A stretch of 64,000 nt of DNA from JACCVG01 sp963790245 (GCA_963790245.1 CAWBNP010000002.1:682001-746000), one strand, 5' to 3'. Positions 43,393 through 55,396 are shown, counted from the stretch's first letter. Made by a program: numbers and translations. The notes: generated by a model from the letters alone, not told the origin.

Positions 43393-44289
43393 CTAGGCGG
43401 GACCCGAGAACAGGTCGAGCGCAGCCTCGACGACGAGGTCCGGCACCTCTTCCGGCAGCCAATGACCGACGTCGGGCAACCGCTCCAACGACATCCTCGG
43501 AGCGAACCGCTCGAACCTGTCCAGCCCCCGGCCGATCACGGGGTCGCGTTCGCCGATGATCAACCGGCTCGGAATCTCGAGACGGCGATCGCGGTAGTGG
43601 CCGGCGAGCAACGGCGCGAGCTCCCGCGCGAGGAAGGTCCGGTAGAGCGCGACGCTGGCGCGCGCTCGGGCGGGCTCGCGCAGGCGGTCGCCGTAGGCGG
43701 CGAGCACGTTCGGTTCCCAGCCGCCCGGGCGGCTCAACCGCATCAACCAGGAGATGAACGGGGTGTGCCGCTGCACCGCGACACCGACCAACGGGGTGAG
43801 AAGCGGGCCCTGATAGCCGAACACCGATGCGATCCCGAGCGGCGTCAGCGCGCCGCGCGCGAGCCAAGGATGGATGATCCCGAGCGCGAGCAGGTGGCTG
43901 AACCGCTCGGGCGCCCGCAGCGCGGCAAGAAACGAGATGAACCCTCCCCAGTCGTGGCCCACGATCCGCACCCGCTCCAGCCCGAGGGCGTCGAGCAGCG
44001 CGATCAGATCGGCGGCCATTCCCTCCTTCTCGTACCCGTCGCGCGGCGCCGCGCTCCAGCCGAAGCCCCGCAGGTCCGGGCAGATGACCCGATAGTGCTT
44101 GGCCAGCGGCCCGATCACAAGCCGCCACTCCCACCAGTGCTGCGGCCAGCCGTGGAGCAGGATCACCGGCTCGCCGCCGCCCGCCTCCGCAACGTGAACG
44201 GCGAGACGGTCGGTCTGGATCAGCGAGTGTCCGACGCCACCGTCAACCAACAGCGCCTCTGCCGACTCGAGCGTCACCGAACCGATCAT
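43393..44289 (-). CDS. Alpha/beta hydrolase, epoxide hydrolase / haloalkane dehalogenase-like
   Basis: 298 residues. Oxyanion-hole HGWPQ (about 46-50), nucleophile elbow GHDWGG with Asp as nucleophile, and a late GHWLPEE with the catalytic His. Asp at the nucleophile position and the HGWPxxW segment indicate the epoxide hydrolase or dehalogenase branch; the substrate is unknown. The ATG at 44287-44289 is divergent from the flavin monooxygenase gene, whose start is only 29 bp away. Confidence 0.85.
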   Translation of the reverse strand: MIGSVTLESAEALLVDGGVGHSLIQTDRLAVHVAEAGGGEPVILLHGWPQHWWEWRLVIGPLAKHYRVICPDLRGFGWSAAPRDGYEKEGMAADLIALLDALGLERVRIVGHDWGGFISFLAALRAPERFSHLLALGIIHPWLARGALTPLGIASVFGYQGPLLTPLVGVAVQRHTPFISWLMRLSRPGGWEPNVLAAYGDRLREPARARASVALYRTFLARELAPLLAGHYRDRRLEIPSRLIIGERDPVIGRGLDRFERFAPRMSLERLPDVGHWLPEEVPDLVVEAALDLFSGPA

Positions 44290-44318
44290 GGCAGTTGTGT
44301 ACGCTTCCGAACATTCGA

Positions 44319-45836
44319 ATGAGCGCGACGAAGGCCCAGACCGCAGTCGAGCACGTCGACGTCCTGATCGTCGGCGCCGGTCTCTCCGGCATCGGTGCGG
44401 CCTGTCACCTGCGCGCTGATTGCCCAGACAAGAGCTTCGCGATCCTCGAGGCCCGCGGGGCGAGCGGCGGCACCTGGGACCTCTTCCGCTACCCCGGCAT
44501 TCGCTCGGACTCGGACATGTTCACGCTCGGCTACACCTTCCGCCCCTGGCTGGAGGCCAAGGCGATCGCCGATGGGCCCTCGATCCTCGACTACATCCGC
44601 GAGACCGCCCGTGATCACGGCATCGAGGAGCAGATCCGCTACCACCACCGCGTCCTGCGGGCCGAGTGGTCAACGGAGGACTCGCGCTGGACGGTCGAGG
44701 CCGAGCGGACCGACACCGGTGAGACGGTCCGGTTCACGTGCGGCTTCATGCTCACGTGCACCGGCTATTACAACTACGAAGAGGGATACACCCCCGACTT
44801 CGAGGGCATCGAGAGCTTCGGCGGGCAGATCGTCCACCCCCAGCACTGGCCCGAGGGTCTCGACTACGAGGGCAAGCGGGTCGTCGTGATCGGAAGCGGC
44901 GCGACCGCCATGACGCTCGTCCCGGCGATGGCCGAACGAGCTGCCAGCGTGACGATGCTCCAGCGCTCGCCGACCTACGTCGTGTCGATGCCCGCCAAGG
45001 ATCCGGTCGCCGACCTGCTGCGCAAGACGCTGCCCTCGAAGGTCGCCTACTCGATCGCCCGCTGGAAGAACGTCGCGATCCAGCTCGGCTTCTACAACCT
45101 CGCCCAGCGCTTCCCGCGCCTGACGAAGTCCGTGCTGCTCAAGGGCGTTGCAATGCGGCTGCCCAACGACTACGCGGTCGACAAGCACTTCACGCCCCGC
45201 TACAACCCGTGGGATCAGCGCATCTGCCTGGTCCCCGACGCTGACCTCTTCAAGGCCCTGCGCCACGGCAAGGCCTCGATCGTCACCGACGGCATCGAGA
45301 AGTTCACCGAACGAGGGCTGAGGCTGACCTCGGGCGACGAACTCGAGGCCGACGTGATCATCACCGCGACCGGCCTCAACCTGCTCGCGCTCGGCGGCAT
45401 GACCGTCGCGGTCGATGGGCAGGACGTCGACTTCTCGACCTGCGTCGCCTACAAGGGAATGATGTTCAGCGGCATTCCGAACGCCGCCGTCACGTTCGGC
45501 TACACCAACGCCTCCTGGACGCTCAAGGCCGACCTCGTCGCCCAGCACGTCTGCCGGCTGATCCAGCACATGGACGCGAACGGCTACACGCAGGTCACCC
45601 CTCGCTGGAGCGAGGCAGCGTTGCCCGAGGACCCGTTCATCGATCTCGCTTCCGGCTACGTCCTCCGCTCGGCGGCCGAGTTCCCCAAGCAGGGGCCACG
45701 CTCCCCGTGGCGGCTGCACCAGAATTACGCGCGCGACATCCTGCTGCTGCGCCACCGCGACGTCGATGACCCGGCGCTCGAGTTCTCGGGCGCGGGATCC
45801 ACGGTCGACAAGACCGAACCCGCCGTCGCGGCCTGA
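44319..45836 (+). CDS. FAD-dependent monooxygenase, Baeyer-Villiger / EthA-like
   Basis: 505 residues. The FAD site DVLIVGAGLSGIGAA (about 14-29) is followed by the BVMO fingerprint FGGQIVHPQHWP (about 168-179, F-x-G-x3-H-x3-[FY/W]P) and the NADPH site VVVIGSGATAMTL. It should insert oxygen next to a ketone or oxidise a thioamide or sulfide. The ATG at 44319 is the first family-like start; an upstream GTG at 44295 would add eight residues. It is divergent from an alpha/beta hydrolase, a common pairing in ketone degradation. Confidence 0.9.
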   Translation: MSATKAQTAVEHVDVLIVGAGLSGIGAACHLRADCPDKSFAILEARGASGGTWDLFRYPGIRSDSDMFTLGYTFRPWLEAKAIADGPSILDYIRETARDHGIEEQIRYHHRVLRAEWSTEDSRWTVEAERTDTGETVRFTCGFMLTCTGYYNYEEGYTPDFEGIESFGGQIVHPQHWPEGLDYEGKRVVVIGSGATAMTLVPAMAERAASVTMLQRSPTYVVSMPAKDPVADLLRKTLPSKVAYSIARWKNVAIQLGFYNLAQRFPRLTKSVLLKGVAMRLPNDYAVDKHFTPRYNPWDQRICLVPDADLFKALRHGKASIVTDGIEKFTERGLRLTSGDELEADVIITATGLNLLALGGMTVAVDGQDVDFSTCVAYKGMMFSGIPNAAVTFGYTNASWTLKADLVAQHVCRLIQHMDANGYTQVTPRWSEAALPEDPFIDLASGYVLRSAAEFPKQGPRSPWRLHQNYARDILLLRHRDVDDPALEFSGAGSTVDKTEPAVAA

Positions 45837-45849
45837 CGCCACCCGCCGC

Positions 45850-46170
45850 CTAAGGCAGATCCGGGACTTCCGGGCAGTTTCCGCTCAGGCACTGAGCGGC
45901 GGCGGCGAGCAGGCCGAGCGCCGCGATCACTCCAAAGCCCGCGACCGCGAGCGTGAGCGTCATGCCAATTCCGTTCAGAGCCCGGTGGCCGAGGCACGAG
46001 CGGTCTCGCCACGGAGTACCCGCCCACCATTCGAAGGCCGGCGCGCCACCGCGCAGCTTCACGATCCAGGCATCGGCTCCGGCGAACACGAGGTAGATCG
46101 CGAACACGCCGAGCAGGACCGCGGCCAGTAACTCCGCTGCCGTCAGGAGGATCTGGAGCACTGGCGACAT
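45850..46170 (-). CDS. Small membrane protein, two TM helices
   Basis: 106 residues: a hydrophobic N-terminal helix (about 4-30), a soluble loop with Trp/Arg (EWWAGTPWRDRS), a second helix (about 70-94) and a tail with two cysteines (QCLSGNCPEV). No family is recognised. It is convergent with the monooxygenase gene. Confidence 0.6.
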   Translation of the reverse strand: MSPVLQILLTAAELLAAVLLGVFAIYLVFAGADAWIVKLRGGAPAFEWWAGTPWRDRSCLGHRALNGIGMTLTLAVAGFGVIAALGLLAAAAQCLSGNCPEVPDLP

Positions 46171-46192
46171 CGTAGGGCGAAGTCTGGAGCGG

Positions 46193-46573
46193 CTAGCGGT
46201 CGCGCATCAGCGGAGCGAAGCCCGCGGCGCGTGAGTAGATGACGTAGAGGCGAAACGTCTTCGCGAACTCATTCGAGCAGGCTCGGTCGAAGACCCCCTG
46301 AGCCTCCTCATCCGAGAGCGGCGGCGCCTGGACCGTTCCCCCTTCGAGGTTGATTTGACTGCGGATATCCTCAATCGTCGCCAGCTGCTCTGCCGGGTTG
46401 CCGCGGATCCAGTCGCGGCACTGGGCCAGGGGCGCCACCGACCCCGCCTTGTCCTGGCCGACGGGCTGGACGGGCGCGGCCTCCCCCCCCGATCCGCCGC
46501 ACCCGCTCAGAGCGATCACGGCTCCGACGGTGACAAGGCCCCCCCTACGGACGATCGGAGAAAGCCGTGCCAC
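46193..46573 (-). CDS. Lipoprotein, overlapping the beta-helix gene
   Basis: 126 residues. A basic N-terminus and hydrophobic segment end in lipobox ALSGC (Cys about 24). The mature part has a Gly/Ser/Pro linker, then a helical domain with two cysteines (AQCRDW and DRACSNE). The GTG at 46571-46573 gives a proper lipoprotein signal and overlaps the end of the preceding beta-helix gene by 29 bp. No family is recognised. Confidence 0.6.
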   Translation of the reverse strand: MARLSPIVRRGGLVTVGAVIALSGCGGSGGEAAPVQPVGQDKAGSVAPLAQCRDWIRGNPAEQLATIEDIRSQINLEGGTVQAPPLSDEEAQGVFDRACSNEFAKTFRLYVIYSRAAGFAPLMRDR

Positions 46574-48569
46574 CGAGTTGCCGTAGCCGCTCGCGGAGCG
46601 CATCCGAATCGGGACTCTCCGCGTAGTCCTCGGCCGCCTTGGCGAACTTGCGCTCCTGGGCGGCCGCGGCCGAGCTGCCAGGCCGGGCCGGCATGTCAAA
46701 CCAGTAACAGAGCGGGTGGTCATCGCCGGTATTGCCGCGCTCCCACATCGAGCAGTCGAGCAGGACGGCCTCCTTGACGACATCGCCCGTGCCGACGCTC
46801 GTACCGCAGTTCGCGGGTAGCGGCGGCGTAACCAGGGGATCACCAACCCCCGGACCGGTGATGCTCGACGTCGTTCCATCCGCGCCGGTGTTTCCGCGCC
46901 AGCAGTTGCCTGTGTTGCCGGGGAACTCGTCCCACCAGAAGTCGACGCCGTTCGGGAGCGTCTGGCTCGCGCCGAGCGCGCTGCGATTTCCGAACTTGCT
47001 CAATGCGGGGTGGCGTTTGAAGCCCGGCGGAACCTGTCCCATGCGGTTGTCGATGTACTGGTTTCCACACGAGGTCGAGGCGAGCAGGTTCTGAGCGCAG
47101 TGGATGTCGCGATCGACATTGCCGTCGGGCTCGCCCGCGACCTGATCCGGTACCGCCGCCAGGACCGTGCCGTGACGCCAGTTGTCGAAGATCCAGTTCT
47201 TCTCGACCGTGCCGTCGTTCATACCCGGCCAGACAATTCCCGTGCCGATCGGCATCGGGACGAGCGGGTCGACCGGCGGATCGGCTGTGTAGAGGTTGAG
47301 GTTGTTCGAGTAGATCATGTTGCGGTCGATTCGCATCCCGTCGGCCGGGAATCCCGGATGCCCCGGCGCCGAGAGCGTGTCGCTTGCGATCCCGTTGGTG
47401 TTTCCGTAGATGTTGTTCTTCGTGACGCGCACCGAATTGCCCATCGAGCCCGAGTAGGCGAGCGTTGAGCCGTGGAGGTCGCACTTCTTGACGACCGTGT
47501 TCTCGCGCTGGGCGGGGTAGAAGCTCTCGTCACGGAAGTCGCCCGTCTGCGGCGAGGCGCCCGGGTAGACGACCGCGTCCCCGGAGCCGAAGCCGTCGCA
47601 GTTCTTGATCATGTTGTGATCGGTGGTGAAGCTCAGGTGGCCGTAGTCGGCGGCCCAGAAGAACTTCACCTTGTCGAGCAGGATCCCGTCTGTCTCCTCG
47701 GTGTAAAAGCCGTGCTCGAGGGCTCCCCGGACAAGGAAGTTGCGACCGACGAACCCGTCCGAGCGATCGGTCCGGAGGACGACGTGCTTGGTGTAGCTCT
47801 CCGGCTTCGCCTGCGGCTTGAGGGGCTTCTCGTAGTCGTCGCCCGCGTCGAGCAGTACGTCTTCGGGACGCGCTCCCGAGCCCTCGATCTGAACGTTGCA
47901 ACGGATGCACTTGCCGAGTTCCTGTTCGGGGATGCCGTGGCGGTCGGGACGCGGCGCGGCGAGCGGATTGCCCTCGATCGCGCGGCCCTGCAGGTAGATC
48001 AGGTTCTGGTCGTTCGGGCAGGTCGCCTGGTATTCGTAGCTCGGCGTCAGCGCGCCGCTCTGATCCTCCTGCAGCAGCGACGGCTTGCAGCGCGGGTCGT
48101 TGGTCGGCGCACGGCGTGACTCCGGCTCGGTGTAGCGGCCCGGCATGACGACGACGCGGTCGTTGTTGCCCGAGGCGTTGACGGCATTCTGGACGTTGTC
48201 GAACTCGCAGCGCCGGTCGAACTTCCGGTTGGCCTTGCGCAGGCTCTTGGCCCGCTTGGCGGAGATTCGCTTCTTGGGCTGGCTCGGGCGCAACCGGAAG
48301 CCGTTGCGACGCGCTGACCGGATCGACTTGCGCGCCAGGTCCAACGACGACTTCTGGCAGACAACCCGCACGTCGCCCGGACCCTTGCCGCTGACCGCCG
48401 AGTTGAGCGAGCGTGCCTCCGGGACCGCGCCGCCGGCCGCCGGCTTGACATCGGTGTCGGGCGCGGGGTCGGGCCAGTAGGAGGGCCGTTCAAGGTGCGC
48501 CGAGGCGAGGCTCGGCATGGCGAGCGCCACGCCCGCGATTCCAATTGAGATCAGCCGTCCTACCTTCAA
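46545..48569 (-). CDS. Secreted right-handed beta-helix protein
   Basis: 674 residues. A signal peptide (about 1-25, ASAHLE) leads to a basic, Lys/Arg-rich region (about 70-120), then a long region of short repeats rich in Asn/Gly/Asp (SMGNSVRVTKNNIYGNTNG, GMRIDRNMIYSNNLNLY) typical of parallel beta-helix (pectate-lyase/NosD-like) proteins. A DNVQNAVNASGNNDRVVVMPG opening is common in this fold. No pectin-lyase active site could be identified. TTG at 48567-48569 with a GGGGGAG Shine-Dalgarno. Probably cell-surface or extracellular. Confidence 0.78.
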   Translation of the reverse strand: MKVGRLISIGIAGVALAMPSLASAHLERPSYWPDPAPDTDVKPAAGGAVPEARSLNSAVSGKGPGDVRVVCQKSSLDLARKSIRSARRNGFRLRPSQPKKRISAKRAKSLRKANRKFDRRCEFDNVQNAVNASGNNDRVVVMPGRYTEPESRRAPTNDPRCKPSLLQEDQSGALTPSYEYQATCPNDQNLIYLQGRAIEGNPLAAPRPDRHGIPEQELGKCIRCNVQIEGSGARPEDVLLDAGDDYEKPLKPQAKPESYTKHVVLRTDRSDGFVGRNFLVRGALEHGFYTEETDGILLDKVKFFWAADYGHLSFTTDHNMIKNCDGFGSGDAVVYPGASPQTGDFRDESFYPAQRENTVVKKCDLHGSTLAYSGSMGNSVRVTKNNIYGNTNGIASDTLSAPGHPGFPADGMRIDRNMIYSNNLNLYTADPPVDPLVPMPIGTGIVWPGMNDGTVEKNWIFDNWRHGTVLAAVPDQVAGEPDGNVDRDIHCAQNLLASTSCGNQYIDNRMGQVPPGFKRHPALSKFGNRSALGASQTLPNGVDFWWDEFPGNTGNCWRGNTGADGTTSSITGPGVGDPLVTPPLPANCGTSVGTGDVVKEAVLLDCSMWERGNTGDDHPLCYWFDMPARPGSSAAAAQERKFAKAAEDYAESPDSDALRERLRQLGGTAFSDRP

Positions 48570-48621
48570 CCCGCTCCCCCTCGTCCGTTGGCCAGGCAGC
48601 CAGCGTAACAGCGAGGCGGGC

Positions 48622-49442
48622 TCAGGCGCGGAGGCGGTACCCAGTCTTGAACAGCCGCAGGTTGACTGCGAACAACGCCGCCGTCGCCAGCGTCAGCACG
48701 GCGAGCGACAGCCCGACGTCCACCTCCTCGTAGCCGATGAAGCCGTAGCGGACGAGACCGATCATGTAGTAGACCGGGTTGAAGTGGGTGATCGTCTGGA
48801 ACGGCTCGGGCAGCAGCGAGGCCGAGTAGAAGACGCCGCCGAGGAAGATCAGCGGCTGCAGGACGAAGGTCTGCGCGAAGGAGACGTCGTCGAACTGTTC
48901 GGCCCGCACGCCGATCAGCACACCGAGCTGCGCGAAGAAGAAGCCGACCAGGAACAGGGCGGCGATCAGGACGAGCACATGGACGACCGGAAGGCCGATC
49001 AGCAGCCACGCGACCATGAAGGTGATCAGCGAAACGATCATCCCGCGGAGAAAGCCGCCGAGCGAGAACGCCAGCAACAGCTCGAGCGGGGAGGCCGGAG
49101 AGGAGAGCTGATCGTCGATCGCTCGCTGGAACTTCTGCTGCAGGATCGACGAGGAGTTGTTGGAGAAGGCGTTGATCGCCCAGGCCATCAGGATCAGGCC
49201 GGGCGTGATGAACAGAACGTAGTCGATCCCGTCGAGTTGCCGGATCCGTGACCCGAGCGCGGCGCCGAATACAGAGATGTAGAGGAAGGTCTCGAGCAGC
49301 GGCGCGCCCAGCGTCTGGCGTTTGATCTTGAGGAACCGGCTGACCTCGCGGCGGAGCAGCGTCGAGAAGCGGATCTGCGCGGGGGTAAGCGTGAGTCGCC
49401 GCGCCGGAGCCGGCGACGCGGGGCGCAGGGCACGGCCGGTGC

Positions 49443-49446
<4 letters not shown>
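48622..49446 (-). CDS. ABC-2 type transporter permease
   Basis: 274 residues with six hydrophobic helices. The ABC-2 pattern is clear: an amphipathic N-terminal helix (FSTLLRREVSRFLKIKRQT), and a late IGLVRYGFIG end segment. It is the membrane half of a two-gene exporter; its GTG overlaps the ATPase stop as GTGA. Substrate unknown; such pairs export drugs, lipids or polysaccharides. Confidence 0.88.
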
Positions 49447-50270
<824 letters not shown>

Positions 50271-50359
50271 GATGCACGTTGGACCATGGTTGAGGTCAAA
50301 TCGGCTGATCCCAAGCGCCAAACTAGACTCGCCGCTTGCGCGATTCGCCCGCCATTCGG

Positions 50360-51823
50360 ATGTCCACGCCCGCCGGTCGCTGGGTGCTCGCCGTCGCCGT
50401 CCTGGGGTCTGGGGTCGCTTTCCTGGAGGCGACCGTCGTCAACGTCGCGCTCCCGGCGATCGGGCGCGACCTGGACGCTGAGGTCAGCGGCCTGCAGTGG
50501 GTGCTCAACGGCTACCTGCTCAGCCTGGCTGGGCTGATCCTGCTCGGCGGGTCGCTCGGCGATCGGTACGGACGGCGACGCGTCTTCATCATCGGAATGG
50601 TCTGGTTTTCGGTCGCCTCGGCGGTCTGTGCCTTCGCGCCGACGATCGAGCTACTGATCGCCGCACGCATTCTCCAGGGCATCGGCGGCGCGCTCCTGAC
50701 GCCGGGCAGCCTGGCGATCATCGAATCCGTCTTTGCCCGGCAGGACCGGGCGCGAGCGATTGGCGCCTGGTCGGGCCTCGTCGGAGTGTCGGGGGCGATC
50801 GGCCCTCTGCTGGGCGGCTACCTCGTCGACGCGGTCTCCTGGCGTGCGGTCTTCCTGATCACGCTCCCGCTCGGTCTGATCGTCAGCCTCGCCGCGAGCC
50901 GCTACGTGCCGGAAACTCGCGACCCGACCGTCACCGGCGGGCTCGATGTGCTCGGGTCGGTGCTCGTGACCGTCGCGCTCGCAGGCGGGACGCTGGCGGT
51001 GGTCCAGGTCGGCGAATCGCCGGCACAGGCGGCGATCGCCAGTGCGATCGCGCTGCTCGCGGGCGTCGGGTTCATCGTTACCGAGCGCCGGGCCGAACAG
51101 CCGATGCTGCCGCTCGAGATCTTCGCCTCGCGCCAGTTCACCGGGGCCAACGTTTTGACCTTCATCGTCTACGCGGCGCTCGGCGGCGTCTTCTTCCTGC
51201 TCGTTGCCTTTCTCCAGGTATCACTGGGCTACTCCGCAATCGCGGCCGGTGCCGCATCGCTGCCGACGACGATCGCGATGCTGCTGCTCTCCTCGCGGGC
51301 GGGCGCGCTCGCCCAGCGGATCGGTCCGCGGATCCCGCTTACCTTCGGCCCCCTGCTGATCGCCGCCGGAATGGGGCTGATGGCGCTGATCAGCCCGGGC
51401 GACGGCTACATCGGATCGATCCTGCCCGCGGTCACGACCTTCGGCCTCGGCCTTGCGCTGACCGTCGCGCCGATCACGGCTACCGTGCTCGCCGCCGCCG
51501 ATGAACGCCATTCGGGAATCGCATCAGGCGTCAACAACGCCGTCGCCCGCACGGCGCAGCTCGCCGCAATCGCCGCCCTCCCGGTACTCGTCGGCCTTGG
51601 CGGCAGCGATTTCGAGAACCCGCAGGCGATGGCCGACGGGTTCCGGGCGGCGATGTGGATCGCGGCGTCGCTCTGCGGCGTCGGCGCACTCGTCGGCTGG
51701 CTGACGATCAGCAACGACCTGCTCGAACGCGACGAGCCGCAACCGGGATCGACTGACTACCACTGCCCGGTCACCGGACCGCCGCTGCGGCATGGCCGCG
51801 CAGAGGCTCGCACCGGCGCTTGA
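50360..51823 (+). CDS. MFS transporter, DHA2 (14-TM) drug-exporter type
   Basis: 487 residues with about 14 predicted helices. Motif A GGSLGDRYGRRRV and the antiporter motif C region GVSGAIGPLLGG are present, as is the early WVLNGYLLSLAGLILLGG. DHA2 members use proton motive force to export drugs. ATG at 50360 is used; a TTG at 50336 lies exactly 6 nt after a TAGACT box (50324-50329), so the longer form is also possible. The C-terminus ends with a Cys/His-containing tail (DYHCPVTGPPLRHGR). Confidence 0.88.
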   Translation: MSTPAGRWVLAVAVLGSGVAFLEATVVNVALPAIGRDLDAEVSGLQWVLNGYLLSLAGLILLGGSLGDRYGRRRVFIIGMVWFSVASAVCAFAPTIELLIAARILQGIGGALLTPGSLAIIESVFARQDRARAIGAWSGLVGVSGAIGPLLGGYLVDAVSWRAVFLITLPLGLIVSLAASRYVPETRDPTVTGGLDVLGSVLVTVALAGGTLAVVQVGESPAQAAIASAIALLAGVGFIVTERRAEQPMLPLEIFASRQFTGANVLTFIVYAALGGVFFLLVAFLQVSLGYSAIAAGAASLPTTIAMLLLSSRAGALAQRIGPRIPLTFGPLLIAAGMGLMALISPGDGYIGSILPAVTTFGLGLALTVAPITATVLAAADERHSGIASGVNNAVARTAQLAAIAALPVLVGLGGSDFENPQAMADGFRAAMWIAASLCGVGALVGWLTISNDLLERDEPQPGSTDYHCPVTGPPLRHGRAEARTGA

Positions 51824-52133
51824 AGAGGTGTGGATGGTGTCGACCTAGGGTGCCTGGTCAGAGCCGCCGGGGTCGCGCAAGATCGTCTCAAGCAGTCGAA
51901 CGAACTTCCCACAACAGGTTCCTCGGCAAATGCGGGCCCGCGCGAACATGGCGCGACCCAGGGCCGCCAAACGCGTCCTTGAGTTCTGGAGCTCCGACCA
52001 CCAGCGGGTCGGAGCTTCCGCCTTCCCAGATTGAGGCACGAGGTGTGAGAACCCTCCACCCAGGGGGGCTGGTTGGCGAACGGGCGCCCGTCCAAGCTTG
52101 CTTCATCAGGTCAACCACCGCAGGAGGCTCCAG
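51824..52133. other. Non-coding interval with an inverted repeat
   Basis: About 310 bp between the MFS gene and the small secreted gene. A perfect 10-bp inverted repeat AGCTCCGACC-7 nt-GGTCGGAGCT lies at 51990-52016, with no T-run after it. Short open frames cross the region on both strands, but none has a start signal or convincing composition. It may hold a terminator of the MFS transcript and the promoter of the next gene. Confidence 0.45.
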
Positions 52134-52520
52134 ATGAACACCACCAAGATCCGCACCGCCGTCGCCGTCGCAGTCGCCGCCGTCGCTTGCAGCGCGCTCG
52201 CAATGCCGGCGGTCGCCAACGCCGCAGGCTCGGCCAAGACCAAGGTCACGATCAAGGCCCCGAACGGAGAGTACTCCGGCACCGTCAAGTCGACGAACCC
52301 CGCGCTCTGCGCCGAGGGTCGCGAGGTCCGGGTCTTCAAGCTGCTGGCCGATGGCCCGCACCTGATCGCCTCCGACACCGCGTCGCTGAACGGCAACCGG
52401 TACGAGTGGTCGACCGGCAACACCGGCGCCGGCGACGGGACCTATTTCGCCAAGGTCGCGAAGATCCCGGGCTGTAAGGGCGCGACCTCCAAGCAGGTCA
52501 ACGTCCAGCTCGCGCCGTAG
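52134..52520 (+). CDS. Small secreted protein, Ig-like or beta-sandwich
   Basis: 128 residues: a signal peptide (about 1-29, AVANAAG) then a beta-rich domain of about 95 residues with two cysteines (ALCAEG and PGCKGA) likely forming a disulfide. The beginning (KVTIKAPNGEYSGTVKST) and the tail (GTYFAKVAKI) look like an extracellular Ig-like domain. AGGAGG at 52122-52127 is a strong Shine-Dalgarno 6 nt before the ATG. Function unknown. Confidence 0.7.
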   Translation: MNTTKIRTAVAVAVAAVACSALAMPAVANAAGSAKTKVTIKAPNGEYSGTVKSTNPALCAEGREVRVFKLLADGPHLIASDTASLNGNRYEWSTGNTGAGDGTYFAKVAKIPGCKGATSKQVNVQLAP

Positions 52521-52538
52521 TCAGAGCCGACCGATTCG

Positions 52539-52568
52539 GAGCGAGCGGGGTCCTTCCGGGCCTCGCTC
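52539..52568 (+). terminator. Terminator after the small secreted gene
   Basis: GAGCGAG and CTCGCTC form the outer stem, with a partly wobble-paired inner stem (GGTCC/GGGCC) and a TTCC loop. A short T-containing tail (GTCCGTTTAT) follows. It lies 19 bp after the stop codon at 52520. Confidence 0.6.
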
Positions 52569-52623
52569 GCGTCCGTTTATCCTGAGGCGCTCCTACCCCC
52601 AACGACGGCCAAGGAGCCCCGCC

Positions 52624-52983
52624 ATGATCACGAAGCTCGACTTCATCGCCGTTCCCTCCCGAGACGCGGAGCGGACGCGCGCTTTCTACATCGACACGCT
52701 GGGTCTGCGGGCGGACGAAAACGCCCGTTTTGACGCCTGGGCCGGCGAGACCTGTTTCGGGATCTGGGAGCCGGAAAAGCACGGGATGCCGTTCGCACCC
52801 CAGAAGAACGCGCACCCGGCCCTGCACGTCGATGACGTCGCCGCCGCGCGTGCCGAGCTCGAGGCCGAGGGGGTCGAGTTCACCGGCGAGACGATGGACA
52901 CCGGTGTCTGCCACATGGCGCTGTTCACCGACACCGAGGGCAACGACCTGATGCTGCACAGCCGGTACGCGCCCTACGAGTGA
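52624..52983 (+). CDS. VOC/glyoxalase-family protein
   Basis: 119 residues, one beta-alpha-beta-beta-beta metal-site fold. The start KLDFIAVPSRDAERTRAFY and the final DTEGNDLMLH match glyoxalase I/bleomycin-resistance proteins; acidic/His residues (His in ALHVDD, Glu near GLRADE) may bind a metal. It could be a lyase, an isomerase or a drug-binding protein. ATG at 52624 after AAGGAG. No link with the ethylmalonyl-CoA genes is claimed, though some epimerases belong to this superfamily. Confidence 0.82.
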   Translation: MITKLDFIAVPSRDAERTRAFYIDTLGLRADENARFDAWAGETCFGIWEPEKHGMPFAPQKNAHPALHVDDVAAARAELEAEGVEFTGETMDTGVCHMALFTDTEGNDLMLHSRYAPYE

Positions 52984-53010
52984 GGAGTGCGTGAGCGCCA
53001 CAATGATCGC

Positions 53011-54795
<1,785 letters not shown>

Positions 54796-54840
54796 GCCGC
54801 CGCGTGGGTATCCATGGATGACAACGAAACGAGGAGCGGA

Positions 54841-55092
54841 ATGACCGAGCATCACGATTCGAGTGACCAGATCGATCCGGAAGGAGCCGACGACCCCGCG
54901 TTCCAGGCGGTGCGAGAGGGCGGCGGCGGCGTGTCGGAGGGCTTCGAGCTGGCCGAAGAGGACCTGATCGAGGCGGCCGAGCACGGTGAGCACGTACATC
55001 GGGACGGCTTCGCCACCGAAGAGGAAGACCCGGGCTCGGAGTTCTCCGACGCCGATTCCGAGGCCGACGAGGAGGACCGCCCGCCGCAGTGA
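54841..55092 (+). CDS. Small acidic protein
   Basis: 83 residues, very acidic (clusters of Glu and Asp, especially EEEDPGSEFSDADSEADEED near the end) with a central helix (ELAEEDLIEAAEHGEH). It should be soluble and largely disordered at both ends. The ATG at 54841 is chosen over one at 54814 because GAGGAG at 54831-54836 is correctly spaced. No family is recognised. Confidence 0.6.
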   Translation: MTEHHDSSDQIDPEGADDPAFQAVREGGGGVSEGFELAEEDLIEAAEHGEHVHRDGFATEEEDPGSEFSDADSEADEEDRPPQ

Positions 55093-55109
55093 GCGTCAGG
55101 GGCGAGCGC

Positions 55110-55256
55110 TCAGCGGTTGATCTCGCGGACCGACAGGATCACCGGCAGGGCGGTCACGGCGGTCGTCAGAACTGCCGCGAGAAGGCCGACCGAGGGCCGG
55201 TGCTGCGGGCCTCGGCGGGACGGACGACTGTTCGTTGCGAGCGAAATCGTTCCCAT
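55110..55256 (-). CDS. 48-residue single-TM protein, paralogue of the gene at 43262
   Basis: A basic N-terminus (NSRPSRRGPQHRPS) leads into one membrane helix (VGLLAAVLTTAVTALPVIL) and the end LSVREINR. This matches the pattern of the 39-residue protein at 43262-43381. The ATG at 55254-55256 lacks a good Shine-Dalgarno; a longer in-frame start at 55304 is less likely. It lies in a run of very small genes. Confidence 0.55.
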   Translation of the reverse strand: MGTISLATNSRPSRRGPQHRPSVGLLAAVLTTAVTALPVILSVREINR

Positions 55257-55396
55257 GTGGAGGTATCGGCACCCCGGCACCGATCGATGAGCAACGAAAA
55301 CCACAGCCCTTTCTTAGGCCGCTCCGATTTGATGACTGCACGCCCGGCGACCACGCTCCTCATCCCTTCACTGTGCTGGTCGTCGGGCGCCCATCT

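Noticed and set aside
44305..44318. SOS-like box before the monooxygenase gene (CCGAACATTCGAA)
   Set aside because: It has GAAC but not a correctly spaced GTTC; it is probably chance.
51845..52039. A 64-codon minus-strand frame in the interval after the MFS gene
   Set aside because: No ribosome site, poor composition and no recognisable domain; it spans an inverted repeat.
52624..52983. Methylmalonyl/ethylmalonyl-CoA epimerase
   Set aside because: It is a VOC-fold protein, but it lies far from the pathway genes and matches the glyoxalase/bleomycin-resistance type better; no specific epimerase residues were found.
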